Shown: positions 1 through 8,699 of the stretch, in pieces
How the letters are laid out: the number at the start of each line of letters is the position of its first letter
Position numbering within the stretch: the first letter of the stretch is position 1
Assembly (NCBI GenBank): GCA_017937025.1
Contig: JAGBEJ010000006.1
Location: forward strand, 62,001 to 126,000
Source: Paludibacteraceae bacterium
GTDB taxonomy: Bacteria; Bacteroidota; Bacteroidia; Bacteroidales; Paludibacteraceae
Direction of reading: 5' to 3'
Length of the DNA stretch: 64,000 bases
Translations under genes and position numbers: made by a program
Notes under the pieces: generated by a model
The model's database searches: none
What the model saw: only the letters and a program-made list of their open reading frames with translations
Told to the model about the DNA's origin: nothing

Positions 1-181
1 CTTTCACGTCGTTGATACGGTTCTCTCTGAGCATTTTCTCGGCAATGTCCTTTCCTGTCATGCCGTATGGCATCATCACTTTTGAGTATTTCTCAAATTT
101 GCTTTTTAGTCTATGGGAGATTATCCATGATATGAGCGCGAAGCCTATGAATAATATCCATCCTGATCCTGTGTACATCAT
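1..181 (-). CDS. YugP-like zinc metallopeptidase, N-terminal fragment
   Basis: This is the first 60 codons of a minus-strand gene that runs off the left edge. It starts at one of two adjacent ATG codons (181 or 178). The fragment has a short N-terminal membrane segment (GWILFIGFALISWII) followed by a basic stretch and a motif of the type MTGKDIAEKML. That order is typical of the neutral zinc metallopeptidase family of membrane-anchored proteases (YugP, Pfam Zn_peptidase_2). The HExxH zinc site would lie beyond the window, so catalytic competence cannot be judged. Family assignment rests on recognition of the N-terminus only. Confidence 0.65.
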   Translation of the reverse strand, partial: MMYTGSGWILFIGFALISWIISHRLKSKFEKYSKVMMPYGMTGKDIAEKMLRENRINDVK

Positions 182-218
182 ATAATATTCGTTTTTTGTT
201 TAGCGTCTATCATTTAGC

Positions 219-252
219 AAAAATGCTGCCAAGCGAATTTTGGCAGCATTTT
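219..252 (-). terminator. Terminator of purA
   Basis: A near-perfect hairpin (AAATGCTGCCAA paired with TTGGCAGCATTT around a 7-base loop) lies about 20 bases beyond the purA stop codon. Read on the minus strand it runs into a T-rich tail, as expected for a factor-independent terminator. Confidence 0.8.
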
Positions 253-274
253 ATGACGATTTGTCGTGAGTCTG

Positions 275-1540
275 TTATTTTCTCACTATTGTCTGGTCTC
301 TGTCCGGACCGACTGACACAATGTAGATTGGCACTTCAAGCTCCTGCTCCAGGAAGTTGATGTAGTCCTTGAATGCCTGTGGAAATTCTGCCTCCGACTT
401 GATTTTTGTCATGTCAGTCTTCCAACCCTTTATTTCCTTATATACAGGCTTGATGTCGTCGGTCATCTCGAAAGGCAGCTCTTTTGTCTGCTTGCCGTTT
501 ATGTCGTATGCCACGCATGCCTTGATTGTGTCGAATCCGTCAAGCACGTCGCTCTTCATCATGATGAGTTTTGTCACGCCGTTTATCATGATAGCGTACT
601 TCAGAGCCACGAGATCCACCCATCCGCATCTTCTTGCTCTTCCGGTCACAGCTCCGAACTCGAATCCGAGTTTTCTGATGAGCTCGCCAGTCTCGTCGTG
701 AAGCTCGGTAGGGAATGGTCCGCTTCCTACTCTTGTGCAGTAAGCCTTGAAGATTCCGTACACTTCGTTGATGTTTCTTGGAGCCACTCCGAGTCCGGTG
801 CATGCTCCTGCGCATATTGTGTTGGATGAAGTCACGAATGGATATGAACCGAAGTCCACGTCAAGCATTGTGCCCTGAGCGCCTTCAGCCAGGACTGGCT
901 TATCCTCCTTCAGGTAGTTGTTTATGACGTGCTCGCTGTCGATGAATTGGAACTGCTTGAGCTTTTCAAGACCTTCGAACCATTTTTTCTCAAGCGGCTC
1001 AAGGTCGTATTCGAAGTTCAGGCTCTTGAGTATGGCTTTGTGCTTGTCAACAGCAGCCTTGTATTTCTCGTCGAAGTTGTCGAGTATGTCGCCGACTCTC
1101 ACGCCGTTTCGGCTTGTCTTGTCTGTATATGTCGGGCCGATGCCTTTTCCTGTTGTTCCGATTTTGCCCTTGCCTTTAGCGGCTTCGTAAGCAGCGTCCA
1201 GCAGTCGGTGTGTAGGCAGTATCAAGTGTGCCTTCTTTGAGATGTAGAGTCTTTTGGTCAGATCGTGTCCAGAGGCCTCAAGCGCTTCCACTTCCTCCTT
1301 GAAGAGGGCTGGGTCGAGCACGACTCCGTTGCCGATTATGTTTACGGTGTTGCCTTGGAAAATGCCGGAAGGAATAGATCTCAGCACATATTTCTGTCCT
1401 TCAAACACCAATGTGTGTCCTGCGTTTGGACCGCCCTGGAATCTTGTTACGACATCGTAGTTCGGTGTCAGTACGTCAACCACTTTGCCTTTGCCTTCGT
1501 CGCCCCATTGCAGACCTAAAAGTACATCAACTTTTTTCAT
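275..1540 (-). CDS. purA: Adenylosuccinate synthetase
   Basis: It catalyses the GTP-dependent joining of IMP and aspartate to adenylosuccinate, the first committed step to AMP, in the cytosol. The 421-residue length is normal. The N-terminal P-loop GDEGKGK (residues 13-19, with catalytic Asp14) and GPNAGHT with His42 are intact, as are the IMP-binding TTGKGIGP stretch and the C-terminal VGPDRDQT motif. It ends in a strong terminator. A -7 box (TATATTTG on the minus strand) lies about 70 bases upstream, so the gene is probably transcribed alone or after the AlkD-like gene. Confidence 0.97.
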   Translation of the reverse strand: MKKVDVLLGLQWGDEGKGKVVDVLTPNYDVVTRFQGGPNAGHTLVFEGQKYVLRSIPSGIFQGNTVNIIGNGVVLDPALFKEEVEALEASGHDLTKRLYISKKAHLILPTHRLLDAAYEAAKGKGKIGTTGKGIGPTYTDKTSRNGVRVGDILDNFDEKYKAAVDKHKAILKSLNFEYDLEPLEKKWFEGLEKLKQFQFIDSEHVINNYLKEDKPVLAEGAQGTMLDVDFGSYPFVTSSNTICAGACTGLGVAPRNINEVYGIFKAYCTRVGSGPFPTELHDETGELIRKLGFEFGAVTGRARRCGWVDLVALKYAIMINGVTKLIMMKSDVLDGFDTIKACVAYDINGKQTKELPFEMTDDIKPVYKEIKGWKTDMTKIKSEAEFPQAFKDYINFLEQELEVPIYIVSVGPDRDQTIVRK

Positions 1541-1609
1541 TTTCTATTTGTATGTAATTTTCTGTTGTTCTGTATTATTCGTTTCGCCGGTTTCCGAGCA
1601 AAACAATCG

Positions 1610-1617
1610 CAAATATA
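1610..1617 (-). promoter_or_regulatory. Putative -7 promoter box of purA
   Basis: The minus strand reads TATATTTG, a full match to the Bacteroidetes -7 consensus TAnnTTTG, 70 bases before the purA start codon. No convincing TTTG is present at the -33 position, so the call rests on the -7 box alone. Confidence 0.45.
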
Positions 1618-1692
1618 CTATTTTTGTTTGAATCTTTTCATCCGCCAATCGCTTACTTTGCCATTTTCGTGGATAGCTCTTGTGTTTTGCCT

Positions 1693-2349
1693 TTATCCGT
1701 ATTTGATTTCTGTCATTATTTCCTCGTAAAGCAGTCTGCTGGTTTTGTTTTCGCTTTGGTTCAGATGCTTGATTTTATCCTCTATTTCCGGGATTTTTGT
1801 CTTTTTTTCGTGTATGCAGCCTTTGATGAATTCGGCGCAGCTTTTGGCGAGAATGTAGCTTGGCTTTTCTCCTAATGATATGCTTTTGCTGAGCATGGCT
1901 TCTATATGTTCCTCGCTCATTAGGCTGATGCGTTTTGCTGCCGCCATCAGGCTTAGTCCTGCGGTGTTCTCGTCGTTGCCGTCAGCCCAGGTCAGGAGCG
2001 TGTCGTCGTCCAGTCTTGCGGCGTCAATGTTGCGGCTCAGCTCCATGAGCACTTCGAGGCTTGGTGACTCTTGAGCGTATCTTTTTATGCGGTCTTCGCT
2101 CATCTCGTCTTTTGGAATCATCATTGTCGCGATGAGCATTTCCTCTCTTACACCCGATGCCCACAGCTTTTCGGCTATTGAATTGTCTTTTTCATGCGAA
2201 GCGGCGATTTCTCTCAATTCATGCATAGGCACACCATATACGAGTCTGTATCTCTGGCAATTGTCTTTCATGGCTTTGGCGGCAATGCCGTTCATCCTAA
2301 GCCTGAGAGAATTCTTTATTTCCGCTATTTTGTCTTCGCTGCTGTTCAT
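1693..2349 (-). CDS. AlkD-like DNA alkylation repair protein (HEAT-repeat)
   Basis: An all-helical 218-residue protein. The N-terminal segment, with a YGVPMHELREIA motif followed by AEKLWASGVREEMLIATMM, matches the HEAT-like repeat start of the AlkD/AlkC DNA glycosylase superfamily, in the variant common in Bacteroidales next to purA. AlkD enzymes remove N3- and N7-alkylated bases. The catalytic aspartate cannot be placed with certainty by eye, and the C-terminal 60 residues are lysine/glutamate-rich with low family similarity, so a structural relative without glycosylase activity is possible. It lies 150 bases upstream of purA on the same strand. Confidence 0.6.
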   Translation of the reverse strand: MNSSEDKIAEIKNSLRLRMNGIAAKAMKDNCQRYRLVYGVPMHELREIAASHEKDNSIAEKLWASGVREEMLIATMMIPKDEMSEDRIKRYAQESPSLEVLMELSRNIDAARLDDDTLLTWADGNDENTAGLSLMAAAKRISLMSEEHIEAMLSKSISLGEKPSYILAKSCAEFIKGCIHEKKTKIPEIEDKIKHLNQSENKTSRLLYEEIMTEIKYG

Positions 2350-2385
2350 TCTATTTGTGTTGTGAAAAAATATTTTTGTCTTTCG

Positions 2386-2416
2386 TTGTTAAAACAAATC
2401 TTCTGACGTATATTTG
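2386..2416 (+). promoter_or_regulatory. Promoter of tRNA-His
   Basis: A -7 box TATATTTG (2409-2416) is preceded, with a 20-base spacer, by TTG at 2386-2388, close to the Bacteroidetes -33 TTTG. Transcription would start about 10 bases before the tRNA. Confidence 0.55.
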
Positions 2417-2431
2417 CACCCGCAAATTCAT

Positions 2432-2506
2432 GGTGGATGTAGCTCAGTTGGTTAGAGCGTCGGATTGTGGTCCCGAAGGTCGTGGGTTCGAACCCCATCT
2501 TCCACC
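2432..2506 (+). tRNA. tRNA-His (anticodon GTG)
   Basis: A full cloverleaf can be drawn: acceptor GTGGATG/CTTCCAC, D stem GCTC/GAGC, anticodon loop TTGTGGT with GTG, and T loop TTCGAAC. The extra G at -1 (2432) faces discriminator C73 (2506), the identity signature of histidine tRNAs. CCA is not encoded, as is usual in this phylum. Position 31-39 of the anticodon stem is an A.C mismatch, and there is one T.T mismatch in the acceptor stem. Confidence 0.95.
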
Positions 2507-2516
2507 CATAGATTTC

Positions 2517-2553
2517 AAAAGACTCGTGCTGAACAGCGCGGGTCTTTTTTTGT
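2517..2553 (+). terminator. Terminator of tRNA-His
   Basis: An AAGACTCGTGCTG / CAGCGCGGGTCTT hairpin with two G.T pairs is followed by seven T residues, 10 bases after the tRNA. It lies immediately beyond the stop of the convergent gene at 2563. Confidence 0.8.
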
Positions 2554-2562
2554 GTGGCGTTA

Positions 2563-3312
2563 TCAGTCTTCTTTAAGTCTCTTGGACATTGGCACAAAGA
2601 GCCAGAATGACACGAATCCTGCTATCAGTGCGCAGATGCCTATCACGCTCCAGTCGATAATCGTTCCTGTGAGAGTGTCTATGTCGTAGTCCATGTGGTC
2701 TTTGGCGGTTATGATGCCGGCCCACTTCAGACCTTGCCTAAGCAGAGCCTTGAGCGGTCCCTTGAATACGGATGCGCCTTTCTTTATCGCTCCTCTTATG
2801 GCTTTGTCGAAGGCTTTTTTCGCCGTGTCCTGCACTTTCGACTTCACCATGACTCCGGACATTTTAACAGCAGACACCGCCAGCATGTCGTAGTTAAACG
2901 ATTTCTTCTCCTTGCTTCCGTATATGGTCTCAATCTCTTGCGCCACGGCGAACTGCTCGTACTGGAAGAATACGATGTCGATTACGATTGCCGGCCACAT
3001 CAGCCAGTTGTCGGGAATCGTGCATAGTGTGGTCATGCAGAATGCCATGAAGGCGTGGTGGTATATGCACCTGTCGGCGGTCTTGCTTGCCGCTTGGGCG
3101 CCTATTGTCGCAGCAAATCCTTTTTCGTTCAGTTCCTCGGCTGTGACGTCGTGTTTGCGAAGATATTTTTTCTTTATCAGTTTGCAGATTTGCTCACGGT
3201 TTTCGTAGTATGCGTGCAGGGTTTTGATGTTGAATATGGACTTCATCGCCTTGTCGTACAGTCCCATCGCCCAGTTGCCTATCTGGCTTATCTTATTTAT
3301 AATGGTTGCCAT
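2563..3312 (-). CDS. Hypothetical protein with hydrophobic segments
   Basis: A 249-residue protein of a family I do not recognise. A lysine-rich N-terminal region (residues 20-70) is followed by a histidine/cysteine-containing hydrophobic stretch around residues 80-115 (RCIYHHAFMAFCMTTLC), an amphipathic lysine-rich middle (GAIKKGASVFKGPLKAL) and a clear C-terminal transmembrane helix (WSVIGICALIAGFVSFWLF) ending in a basic tail. The glycine/alanine-rich middle gives a faint resemblance to EcsC-type membrane-associated proteins, which I cannot confirm. The codon usage is like its neighbours. It stands alone between tRNA-His and the OmpA gene. Confidence 0.75.
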   Translation of the reverse strand: MATIINKISQIGNWAMGLYDKAMKSIFNIKTLHAYYENREQICKLIKKKYLRKHDVTAEELNEKGFAATIGAQAASKTADRCIYHHAFMAFCMTTLCTIPDNWLMWPAIVIDIVFFQYEQFAVAQEIETIYGSKEKKSFNYDMLAVSAVKMSGVMVKSKVQDTAKKAFDKAIRGAIKKGASVFKGPLKALLRQGLKWAGIITAKDHMDYDIDTLTGTIIDWSVIGICALIAGFVSFWLFVPMSKRLKED

Positions 3313-3377
3313 TGCTGTCTTTGTGTTTGTCCTGCAAAATTATAACAAGCTTTCTTTAATCTGAAAAATGCGTTGTA

Positions 3378-3418
3378 AAAATAAGAAAGGTGAGCGATTT
3401 GCCCACCTTGTCTTATCT
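3378..3418 (-). terminator. Terminator after the OmpA-family gene
   Basis: An inverted repeat (AAGAAAGGTGAGC against GCCCACCTTGTCTT) lies 15-50 bases beyond the stop codon of the 3432-5846 gene and is T-rich when read on the minus strand. Confidence 0.55.
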
Positions 3419-3431
3419 TGTTCTGTTGATT

Positions 3432-5846
3432 TTATTCTTCTACCACAGTTACCACGAACTCCACGCGTCTGTTCTGCGCCTTTCCTGCCTTTGTCGCGTT
3501 GTCGGCGATTGGCTTGGTGTCGCCATATCCAGTGGCCGTCATTCTCTCGCCCTCTACGCCCTTCTTCATGAGATAGTTTCTTACTGCGTTAGCTCTCTTG
3601 TCTGAGAGTTTGAGGTTTGACTCTGGCTTGCCCACGTTGTCGGTGTGTCCGTTTATGTCAATCTTGTATTCAGGATTGTCTTTCATGATTTTCGCAATCT
3701 GGTCGAGGATTCCGTACGAGCTTGGCAGTATGACATCCTTGCCAGTCTCGAACTGTATGCCCTTCATAGCCTTTTGGAAAATCTTCTTTGCCGCAGCTTT
3801 TATTTCTGGACATCCGAAGTTCGCCTTCGTTCCGATGATAGCTGGGCACTTGTCCTCGTAGTCAGCCACACCGTCGCCGTCTGAGTCGAGAGGGCATCCG
3901 TTAGCGTCAACCATTCCTCTTGCCTCGGCTGGTGTGTTAGGGCATCTGTCGATGTCGTCAGGCACACCGTCGCCGTCGGCGTCTTCTGTACATCCCTTCT
4001 CATCGACTACGTATCCCTTGGCTGAGTTAGGGCACTGGTCTAAGTAGTCAGGCACGCCGTCCTCGTCGGTGTCGAGTGGACAGCCTTTCGCGTCAACTTT
4101 GCCTCTTGCCTCTATTGGTGTCTTAGGACACTTGTCTAAGTAGTCAGCCACACCGTCGCCGTCTGCGTCGAATGGACATCCGTTCTCGTCAACAGCGATT
4201 CCTTCTGGGGTGTCAGGGCACTTGTCTAGGTAATCAGGCACGCTGTCGTTGTCTGTGTCTATTGGGCAACCCAAAGAATCTACAGTCACGCCGATAGGTG
4301 TCTCTGGGCATTTGTCCACATTGTCTGCCACGCCGTCGGAGTCGGAGTCGATAGTACATCCCTTCTTGTCAACGATGTATCCGAATGGAGTGTCAGGACA
4401 GAGGTCTTTCTTGTCGCTCACGCCATCCTTGTCGGCGTCCTTCTTTTTCATCTTCCATCCGAGCTCAAATATGAATCCGGCCTGGATATTGGCGTGCTTT
4501 GTCTGCGATGGTATGTACTCCTTTGTGAAGTGCAGAGGAATTCTGTCCACAGCGATGAACATATTCCATGGTGCCAGTCGGAACTGCAAGCCGGCTCCGA
4601 AGGTGTTGTACTGTCCGTTGAGTATGGTGTATGAAACGGTTGTGCTGAGCCAGTTGAAAGGTCTCAGGTTTGCCGATGCTGTGAGCTCTGTCATTATGTT
4701 CTTGTTGTAGAACAGGGTAGAGGACAGGAGTCCCAGTCCGAATCTATTGTCCCACACGTTGTATTCGGCGCCGACATTGAGTCTTGTGCTCAGGAACGTT
4801 GTGTAATGGTCATGGTTGGCGTCTTTGTTGAACGCGTTCTCGAAATCCTCCTTTATCTGGTTCCATTTGCCGTCGATGTCGCCGTCAATGCCATAGTCGA
4901 AGCCGTTGAATGTGTATCCTCCTGCGACTTGCGCTGTAGTCGTGTTGCTGTTCCATCTTATGAAGCCCAAGTCTGTGACTGCGGCAGACAGCTGCAAGCA
5001 TGGCAGCACGTTGTATGTCACACCGAGGTCGAGTCCAAGTCCCCAGTTTGATGTGAATATGTCGTCGGCTGAGAATTTGCCGAAGTCGGTAGTTATATGT
5101 CCGTAATCGACAGTGTTGTCCTCGCTTATCGGTATGTCCACAACATCAGGGAGCGACGCTCTGATTTTGCCAGAGCCCTTAATCTGCCATTCGTCCAGGC
5201 CGGCCTTGACTTTTAGCTTCTCGAAGTCGGTCGAGAAGTTGGCTTGTCCCATCAGGTATTTTGCCTTACCTCCGACGGTCCACTTGTCGTTTATCACTCT
5301 TGAGTAGCCCACAGAAAACTCAGTGTACATGGTGCTCGACAGTCCCAGTTTGCTGAGGTCGTAGCTCTTTGTTCTTGTGGAGTCGGTTCCGAACAGCACT
5401 AATGAGAACAAGTCCTTAGGCAGGTTGCCGACAATCATGAACTTCTCGTTGACGCCGAATGTCAGGAAGTTCTTTTCCTTGAATCGGAATCCGAAGTTCA
5501 GTATGTTCAGTGTCATTCCTGCGTCGATGGTCGTGTTTTTCTTGAGCTTCTTGTAGAATTTATCTCTATCGGCCGACGGGTGAAGGAATGTTATTGTGGA
5601 GTCGAATCCGTTGACATTCTGATTGTATATGATGTCGTTCAGTTTCAGTGAGTTGTTGCCAAATCCCAATCTGAAGTTCGGCAGCACTGGCAGATCCACG
5701 TAGATGTCGTGCTCTGGCTGGAATGCTGGGTTGTACTCACTTCTCTCCTGAACATTGTTCATGAAGTACAGTGTGTTTACCTGTTGCGCTTCTGCGGCGA
5801 CACTAATGACGGCAGCGGCGATTATGTATTTTAGTGATTTCATCAT
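3432..5846 (-). CDS. Outer-membrane protein: DUF5723-type barrel, TSP3 repeats, OmpA domain
   Basis: An 804-residue envelope protein in three parts. After a signal peptide (about residues 1-20, ending AEA) comes a roughly 450-residue beta-rich region of the DUF5723 type found in Bacteroidetes. Next are seven or eight calcium-binding thrombospondin type 3 repeats (about 480-690) with the pattern DxDxDGVxDxxDxCPxTP. The C-terminal OmpA domain (about 700-804) carries NGHTDNVGxxxxNxxLSxxRAxAVxxYL, the peptidoglycan-binding signature. It should span the outer membrane and tether it to the cell wall through a rigid calcium-stabilised stalk. The lipoprotein gene 21 bases upstream is probably its operon partner. 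Confidence 0.88.
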   Translation of the reverse strand: MMKSLKYIIAAAVISVAAEAQQVNTLYFMNNVQERSEYNPAFQPEHDIYVDLPVLPNFRLGFGNNSLKLNDIIYNQNVNGFDSTITFLHPSADRDKFYKKLKKNTTIDAGMTLNILNFGFRFKEKNFLTFGVNEKFMIVGNLPKDLFSLVLFGTDSTRTKSYDLSKLGLSSTMYTEFSVGYSRVINDKWTVGGKAKYLMGQANFSTDFEKLKVKAGLDEWQIKGSGKIRASLPDVVDIPISEDNTVDYGHITTDFGKFSADDIFTSNWGLGLDLGVTYNVLPCLQLSAAVTDLGFIRWNSNTTTAQVAGGYTFNGFDYGIDGDIDGKWNQIKEDFENAFNKDANHDHYTTFLSTRLNVGAEYNVWDNRFGLGLLSSTLFYNKNIMTELTASANLRPFNWLSTTVSYTILNGQYNTFGAGLQFRLAPWNMFIAVDRIPLHFTKEYIPSQTKHANIQAGFIFELGWKMKKKDADKDGVSDKKDLCPDTPFGYIVDKKGCTIDSDSDGVADNVDKCPETPIGVTVDSLGCPIDTDNDSVPDYLDKCPDTPEGIAVDENGCPFDADGDGVADYLDKCPKTPIEARGKVDAKGCPLDTDEDGVPDYLDQCPNSAKGYVVDEKGCTEDADGDGVPDDIDRCPNTPAEARGMVDANGCPLDSDGDGVADYEDKCPAIIGTKANFGCPEIKAAAKKIFQKAMKGIQFETGKDVILPSSYGILDQIAKIMKDNPEYKIDINGHTDNVGKPESNLKLSDKRANAVRNYLMKKGVEGERMTATGYGDTKPIADNATKAGKAQNRRVEFVVTVVEE

Positions 5847-5867
5847 TCTTAAGTCTTTATCCGTTTG

Positions 5868-6983
5868 TTAGAAGTGTATGCCTTCGGCATAAATGCCGCC
5901 CTTGAATGTTATCTTGTTGTCTTTGCTGATTCTCACCTTGTGGTCGAGAGGCTCAGGATATGTGGATACGGTCACGACCATGTGCTTCGTACGTTTCAAA
6001 TCGTTTATCGTATTCTCGTCGTAGTGCAGCCAGATGGTGTCGTTCACAGCGCTTGTCGTGTTGCCCGATGCGTCGGTCTTTCCGCTGGCTATGTCGAATG
6101 TGTAGTCCTTGAATGTGGTGATGACGTTCTCGTTCTGGTCGAGCATCTTGAATTTCACTTTGCCGCCGAATGGGAAGCTGTTGGTTGCCACGAATCTGAT
6201 TGTCGCCTTTCTTACAAACTCGTTGTCGAGTATGTCGTCGATGTTCATGTCCCTGATAGTGTCGGTGTATGTGAAGTGGCATCCTTCCTCAAACCACAGC
6301 GGCATAACGAATTTTACGTTCAATTTCAGGAAGTCTGTGTTGTTGAGTACTTCGGCAAGAGAGAAGCCGCTCTTTCCTGGCTTTGCCTGATATGAGAAGT
6401 CCAGTTGGTATCCCGTCACGGCCTTGTCACCAATCAGACGTCCCAATGTGCTTGTGCTGCTTGGCTTTCCTTTGTTAGTGATTACTTTGCTAACTTCCTC
6501 TTCTTCTGGGATGATTGTCAGATCATCGTACTCCACGAATGCGCCGGTGCTTCCTGTCACCTTTTCCAATATGAGGTCGATATTGGCTTTAGCGCTGTTC
6601 TTCGATGTTATCACGATGTGCGGATCTGCAGGCTTTATGATAATGCCTTCAGGAAGATCCTCATAGAAGCTGTAGTCAACACTCCACAGTGTGTCCTTCT
6701 TGTTACCGTCCATGAGTTTCAGGTTCGGAATGGAGTATGTGGTATCGTATGTCAGTACAACGAAACCGTCTTGGGTTTCCAGTTTGTACAGGGAATTCAT
6801 GTGCGCTCCGTGCTCGGCAAGCAGGTCCTCCATGTTGAATTCCGAATTTCCGATAGGAATTGCTAATGTTTCTCCTATCTGCATCTCGCTTGAAATGTTG
6901 CTGAGATTGATCTTGTCATCAATACATGATGTGACAAGCGATGTGCAGCATAAAGCGCCAAGTAGAAATCTGGTGATTTTCAT
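5868..6983 (-). CDS. Hypothetical lipoprotein, beta-rich
   Basis: A 371-residue predicted lipoprotein: a basic N-terminus, a hydrophobic run and a lipobox SLVTSC with the lipidated cysteine at residue 20. The rest is beta-rich with repeated D/N/T-rich strands and no recognised catalytic motif. The acidic residues just after the cysteine (IDDK) would suit surface export by the Bacteroidetes lipoprotein export rule, though this is only suggestive. It lies directly upstream of the TSP3/OmpA gene with a 21-base gap, so the two are probably co-transcribed and may form one envelope assembly. Confidence 0.78.
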   Translation of the reverse strand: MKITRFLLGALCCTSLVTSCIDDKINLSNISSEMQIGETLAIPIGNSEFNMEDLLAEHGAHMNSLYKLETQDGFVVLTYDTTYSIPNLKLMDGNKKDTLWSVDYSFYEDLPEGIIIKPADPHIVITSKNSAKANIDLILEKVTGSTGAFVEYDDLTIIPEEEEVSKVITNKGKPSSTSTLGRLIGDKAVTGYQLDFSYQAKPGKSGFSLAEVLNNTDFLKLNVKFVMPLWFEEGCHFTYTDTIRDMNIDDILDNEFVRKATIRFVATNSFPFGGKVKFKMLDQNENVITTFKDYTFDIASGKTDASGNTTSAVNDTIWLHYDENTINDLKRTKHMVVTVSTYPEPLDHKVRISKDNKITFKGGIYAEGIHF

Positions 6984-7088
6984 TGTGGTATCTTGTTGAG
7001 TTTATCTTAACGGTTGAATAAGCAAAAATATAAAATAATTAAATGTAAAAGGCTTTTCACACAATAAATATATGTGTTTTAATTAATG

Positions 7089-8507
7089 TTAGAATAGGGA
7101 GCTCTCTCCCACGCATTCCTTAGGGAAATTCACAAAGTGCAGTTTCTTCTTGGCTCTTGTTATGGAAGTGTACAGCCAGTTGTAGTAATCCTCGCTCTGT
7201 TCGTAGCTCAGCGAGCCTTGGTCGATGAACACCGAGTCCCACTGTCCGCCTTGCGCTTTGTGGCATGTTATGGCGTATCCGAATTTTATCTGCAATGCGT
7301 TGTAATGCTCGTCTTCGGCGATTTTTTTCATTCTGTCTCGTTTGTTCGGAATGTCGGAGTAGTCCTCCTCCACGCCTTTGAATAGCTTGTCGTTCAGTTC
7401 CTTGGTCGCTTGCGGAGTGTCGGCGTAGATGGAGTCGAGCAGTATCTTCGCGTCTATTTCCTGGTCGTAGTCTATCATTCTTAGCGTGGCTTCGGCGAAT
7501 CTCAGCCCGTACAGCTCCTCATGCCTTCTCACTCTGATTACCTCTGCCATGTCGCCGTTGGCAAGAAATTCCAGGTTTTTGTACTCCTTGCCCCAGAAGT
7601 AGTTGTTCTTGATTATCATGACGATGTCTCCGCCGCCTATCTCGTCGTCGCGTTGCAGCACCTGCCTTCTTATGCCTTGGTTGTAGATGAGCGCTTGCTT
7701 GTTGCTTCTGGTTATGACGATTGTCTCCTCGCTGCCGTATTTCGCATACTCGTCCTCGAGCGCTTCGGTGAACGCCGCTCCGTTTATGCTCTTCACATCG
7801 TCGAATCCGTCTATTTGCAGTTCGGGGAGTGATATGCGTGAGCCGTTCTCGATTTTTTTGCGGATTAATGTGGCGTTGTGGAGTATTCCGCTGTCTCCGT
7901 CCTGTCTTGCCACTGTGCTCAGGTACGATTCTTTCACCTCGAGTCCGTAGCCTTCCAGCCAGTCTTTTGACATGGCAGGGCTTTTCTCCTCTCCGACGGG
8001 CGGCAGCTGTGCGTCGTCGCCTATCACGATGAGGCGGCATCCGGCGCCGTTATATACGAATGTTATGAGGTCGTCAAGCAGATTTCCGCTGCCGAATATG
8101 CTTTCGCCCTTGTTCGTTATCATCGACGACTCGTCCACGATGAACAGTGTGTCAGTCGCTTTGTTGTCGCTCAGCGAGAATTTTTCGTTGCCGAACGCGT
8201 TCTGCCGGTATATCTTCTTGTGTATGGTGTAGGCGTTCTCGCCCGAATACGACGCCATCACTTTGGCGGCTCTTCCTGTCGGCGCTATCAGCACGGTCTT
8301 CATCTGCGCCTTCTTCAGCACCCTGATTAGCGCGCCCACAAGCGATGTCTTTCCTGTGCCGGCATGTCCGCGGAGGAGGAATAGGACATTCGGCTCTCTG
8401 CAGCACAGAAACTCCGCAAGGTTCGTTATCGCGTCTTTCTGCTCGTTGTTAGGAGTGTATGGGAGTTCTTCTATTATTGCATTTTCCAACAATACAGTAT
8501 CTGCCAT
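7089..8507 (-). CDS. ATP-dependent RecD2-like DNA helicase (SF1B)
   Basis: A 472-residue helicase. Walker A GHAGTGKT lies near residues 46-53, Walker B is FIVDESSM, and motif III is GDDAQLPP. The C-terminal UvrD_C_2-type motif (TCHKAQGGQWDSVFID) and the SITRAKKKLHFVN end match the RecD/RecD2/Pif1 branch, which moves 5'-3' on single-stranded DNA. It lacks the long N-terminal extension of classical RecD2, so its role in repair or replication restart is inferred. It is a single gene between divergent or convergent neighbours. Confidence 0.9.
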   Translation of the reverse strand: MADTVLLENAIIEELPYTPNNEQKDAITNLAEFLCCREPNVLFLLRGHAGTGKTSLVGALIRVLKKAQMKTVLIAPTGRAAKVMASYSGENAYTIHKKIYRQNAFGNEKFSLSDNKATDTLFIVDESSMITNKGESIFGSGNLLDDLITFVYNGAGCRLIVIGDDAQLPPVGEEKSPAMSKDWLEGYGLEVKESYLSTVARQDGDSGILHNATLIRKKIENGSRISLPELQIDGFDDVKSINGAAFTEALEDEYAKYGSEETIVITRSNKQALIYNQGIRRQVLQRDDEIGGGDIVMIIKNNYFWGKEYKNLEFLANGDMAEVIRVRRHEELYGLRFAEATLRMIDYDQEIDAKILLDSIYADTPQATKELNDKLFKGVEEDYSDIPNKRDRMKKIAEDEHYNALQIKFGYAITCHKAQGGQWDSVFIDQGSLSYEQSEDYYNWLYTSITRAKKKLHFVNFPKECVGESSLF

Positions 8508-8599
8508 CTTGTTATCTTCTTGTGTTAGGTTGTTTTTTTCTCAAAATACACACATTGTAAAGTTTGCAGATTGAATTTCTTTTATAAATTTGCAGTGAC

Positions 8600-8632
8600 T
8601 TTGCTTTGTAATTGAGCAATTTCGTATCTTTG
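8600..8632 (+). promoter_or_regulatory. Promoter of the 8700 gene
   Basis: TTTG (8600-8603) and TATCTTTG (8625-8632) with a 21-base spacer match the Bacteroidetes -33/-7 promoter. A second TAAATTTG -7-like box lies at 8585-8592. The start codon is 68 bases downstream. Confidence 0.6.
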
Positions 8633-8699
8633 AGATTCGAGTAATGCAAATTTATTACTAAGTGAGCATAGAAACAAAAAACAACAATAAATTAGAAAT

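Noticed and set aside
3800-4450. Short repeated DNA units that could be mistaken for a repeat array or CRISPR
   Set aside because: They are coding repeats of the TSP3 calcium-binding domains in the OmpA-family gene, in frame and protein-conserved.
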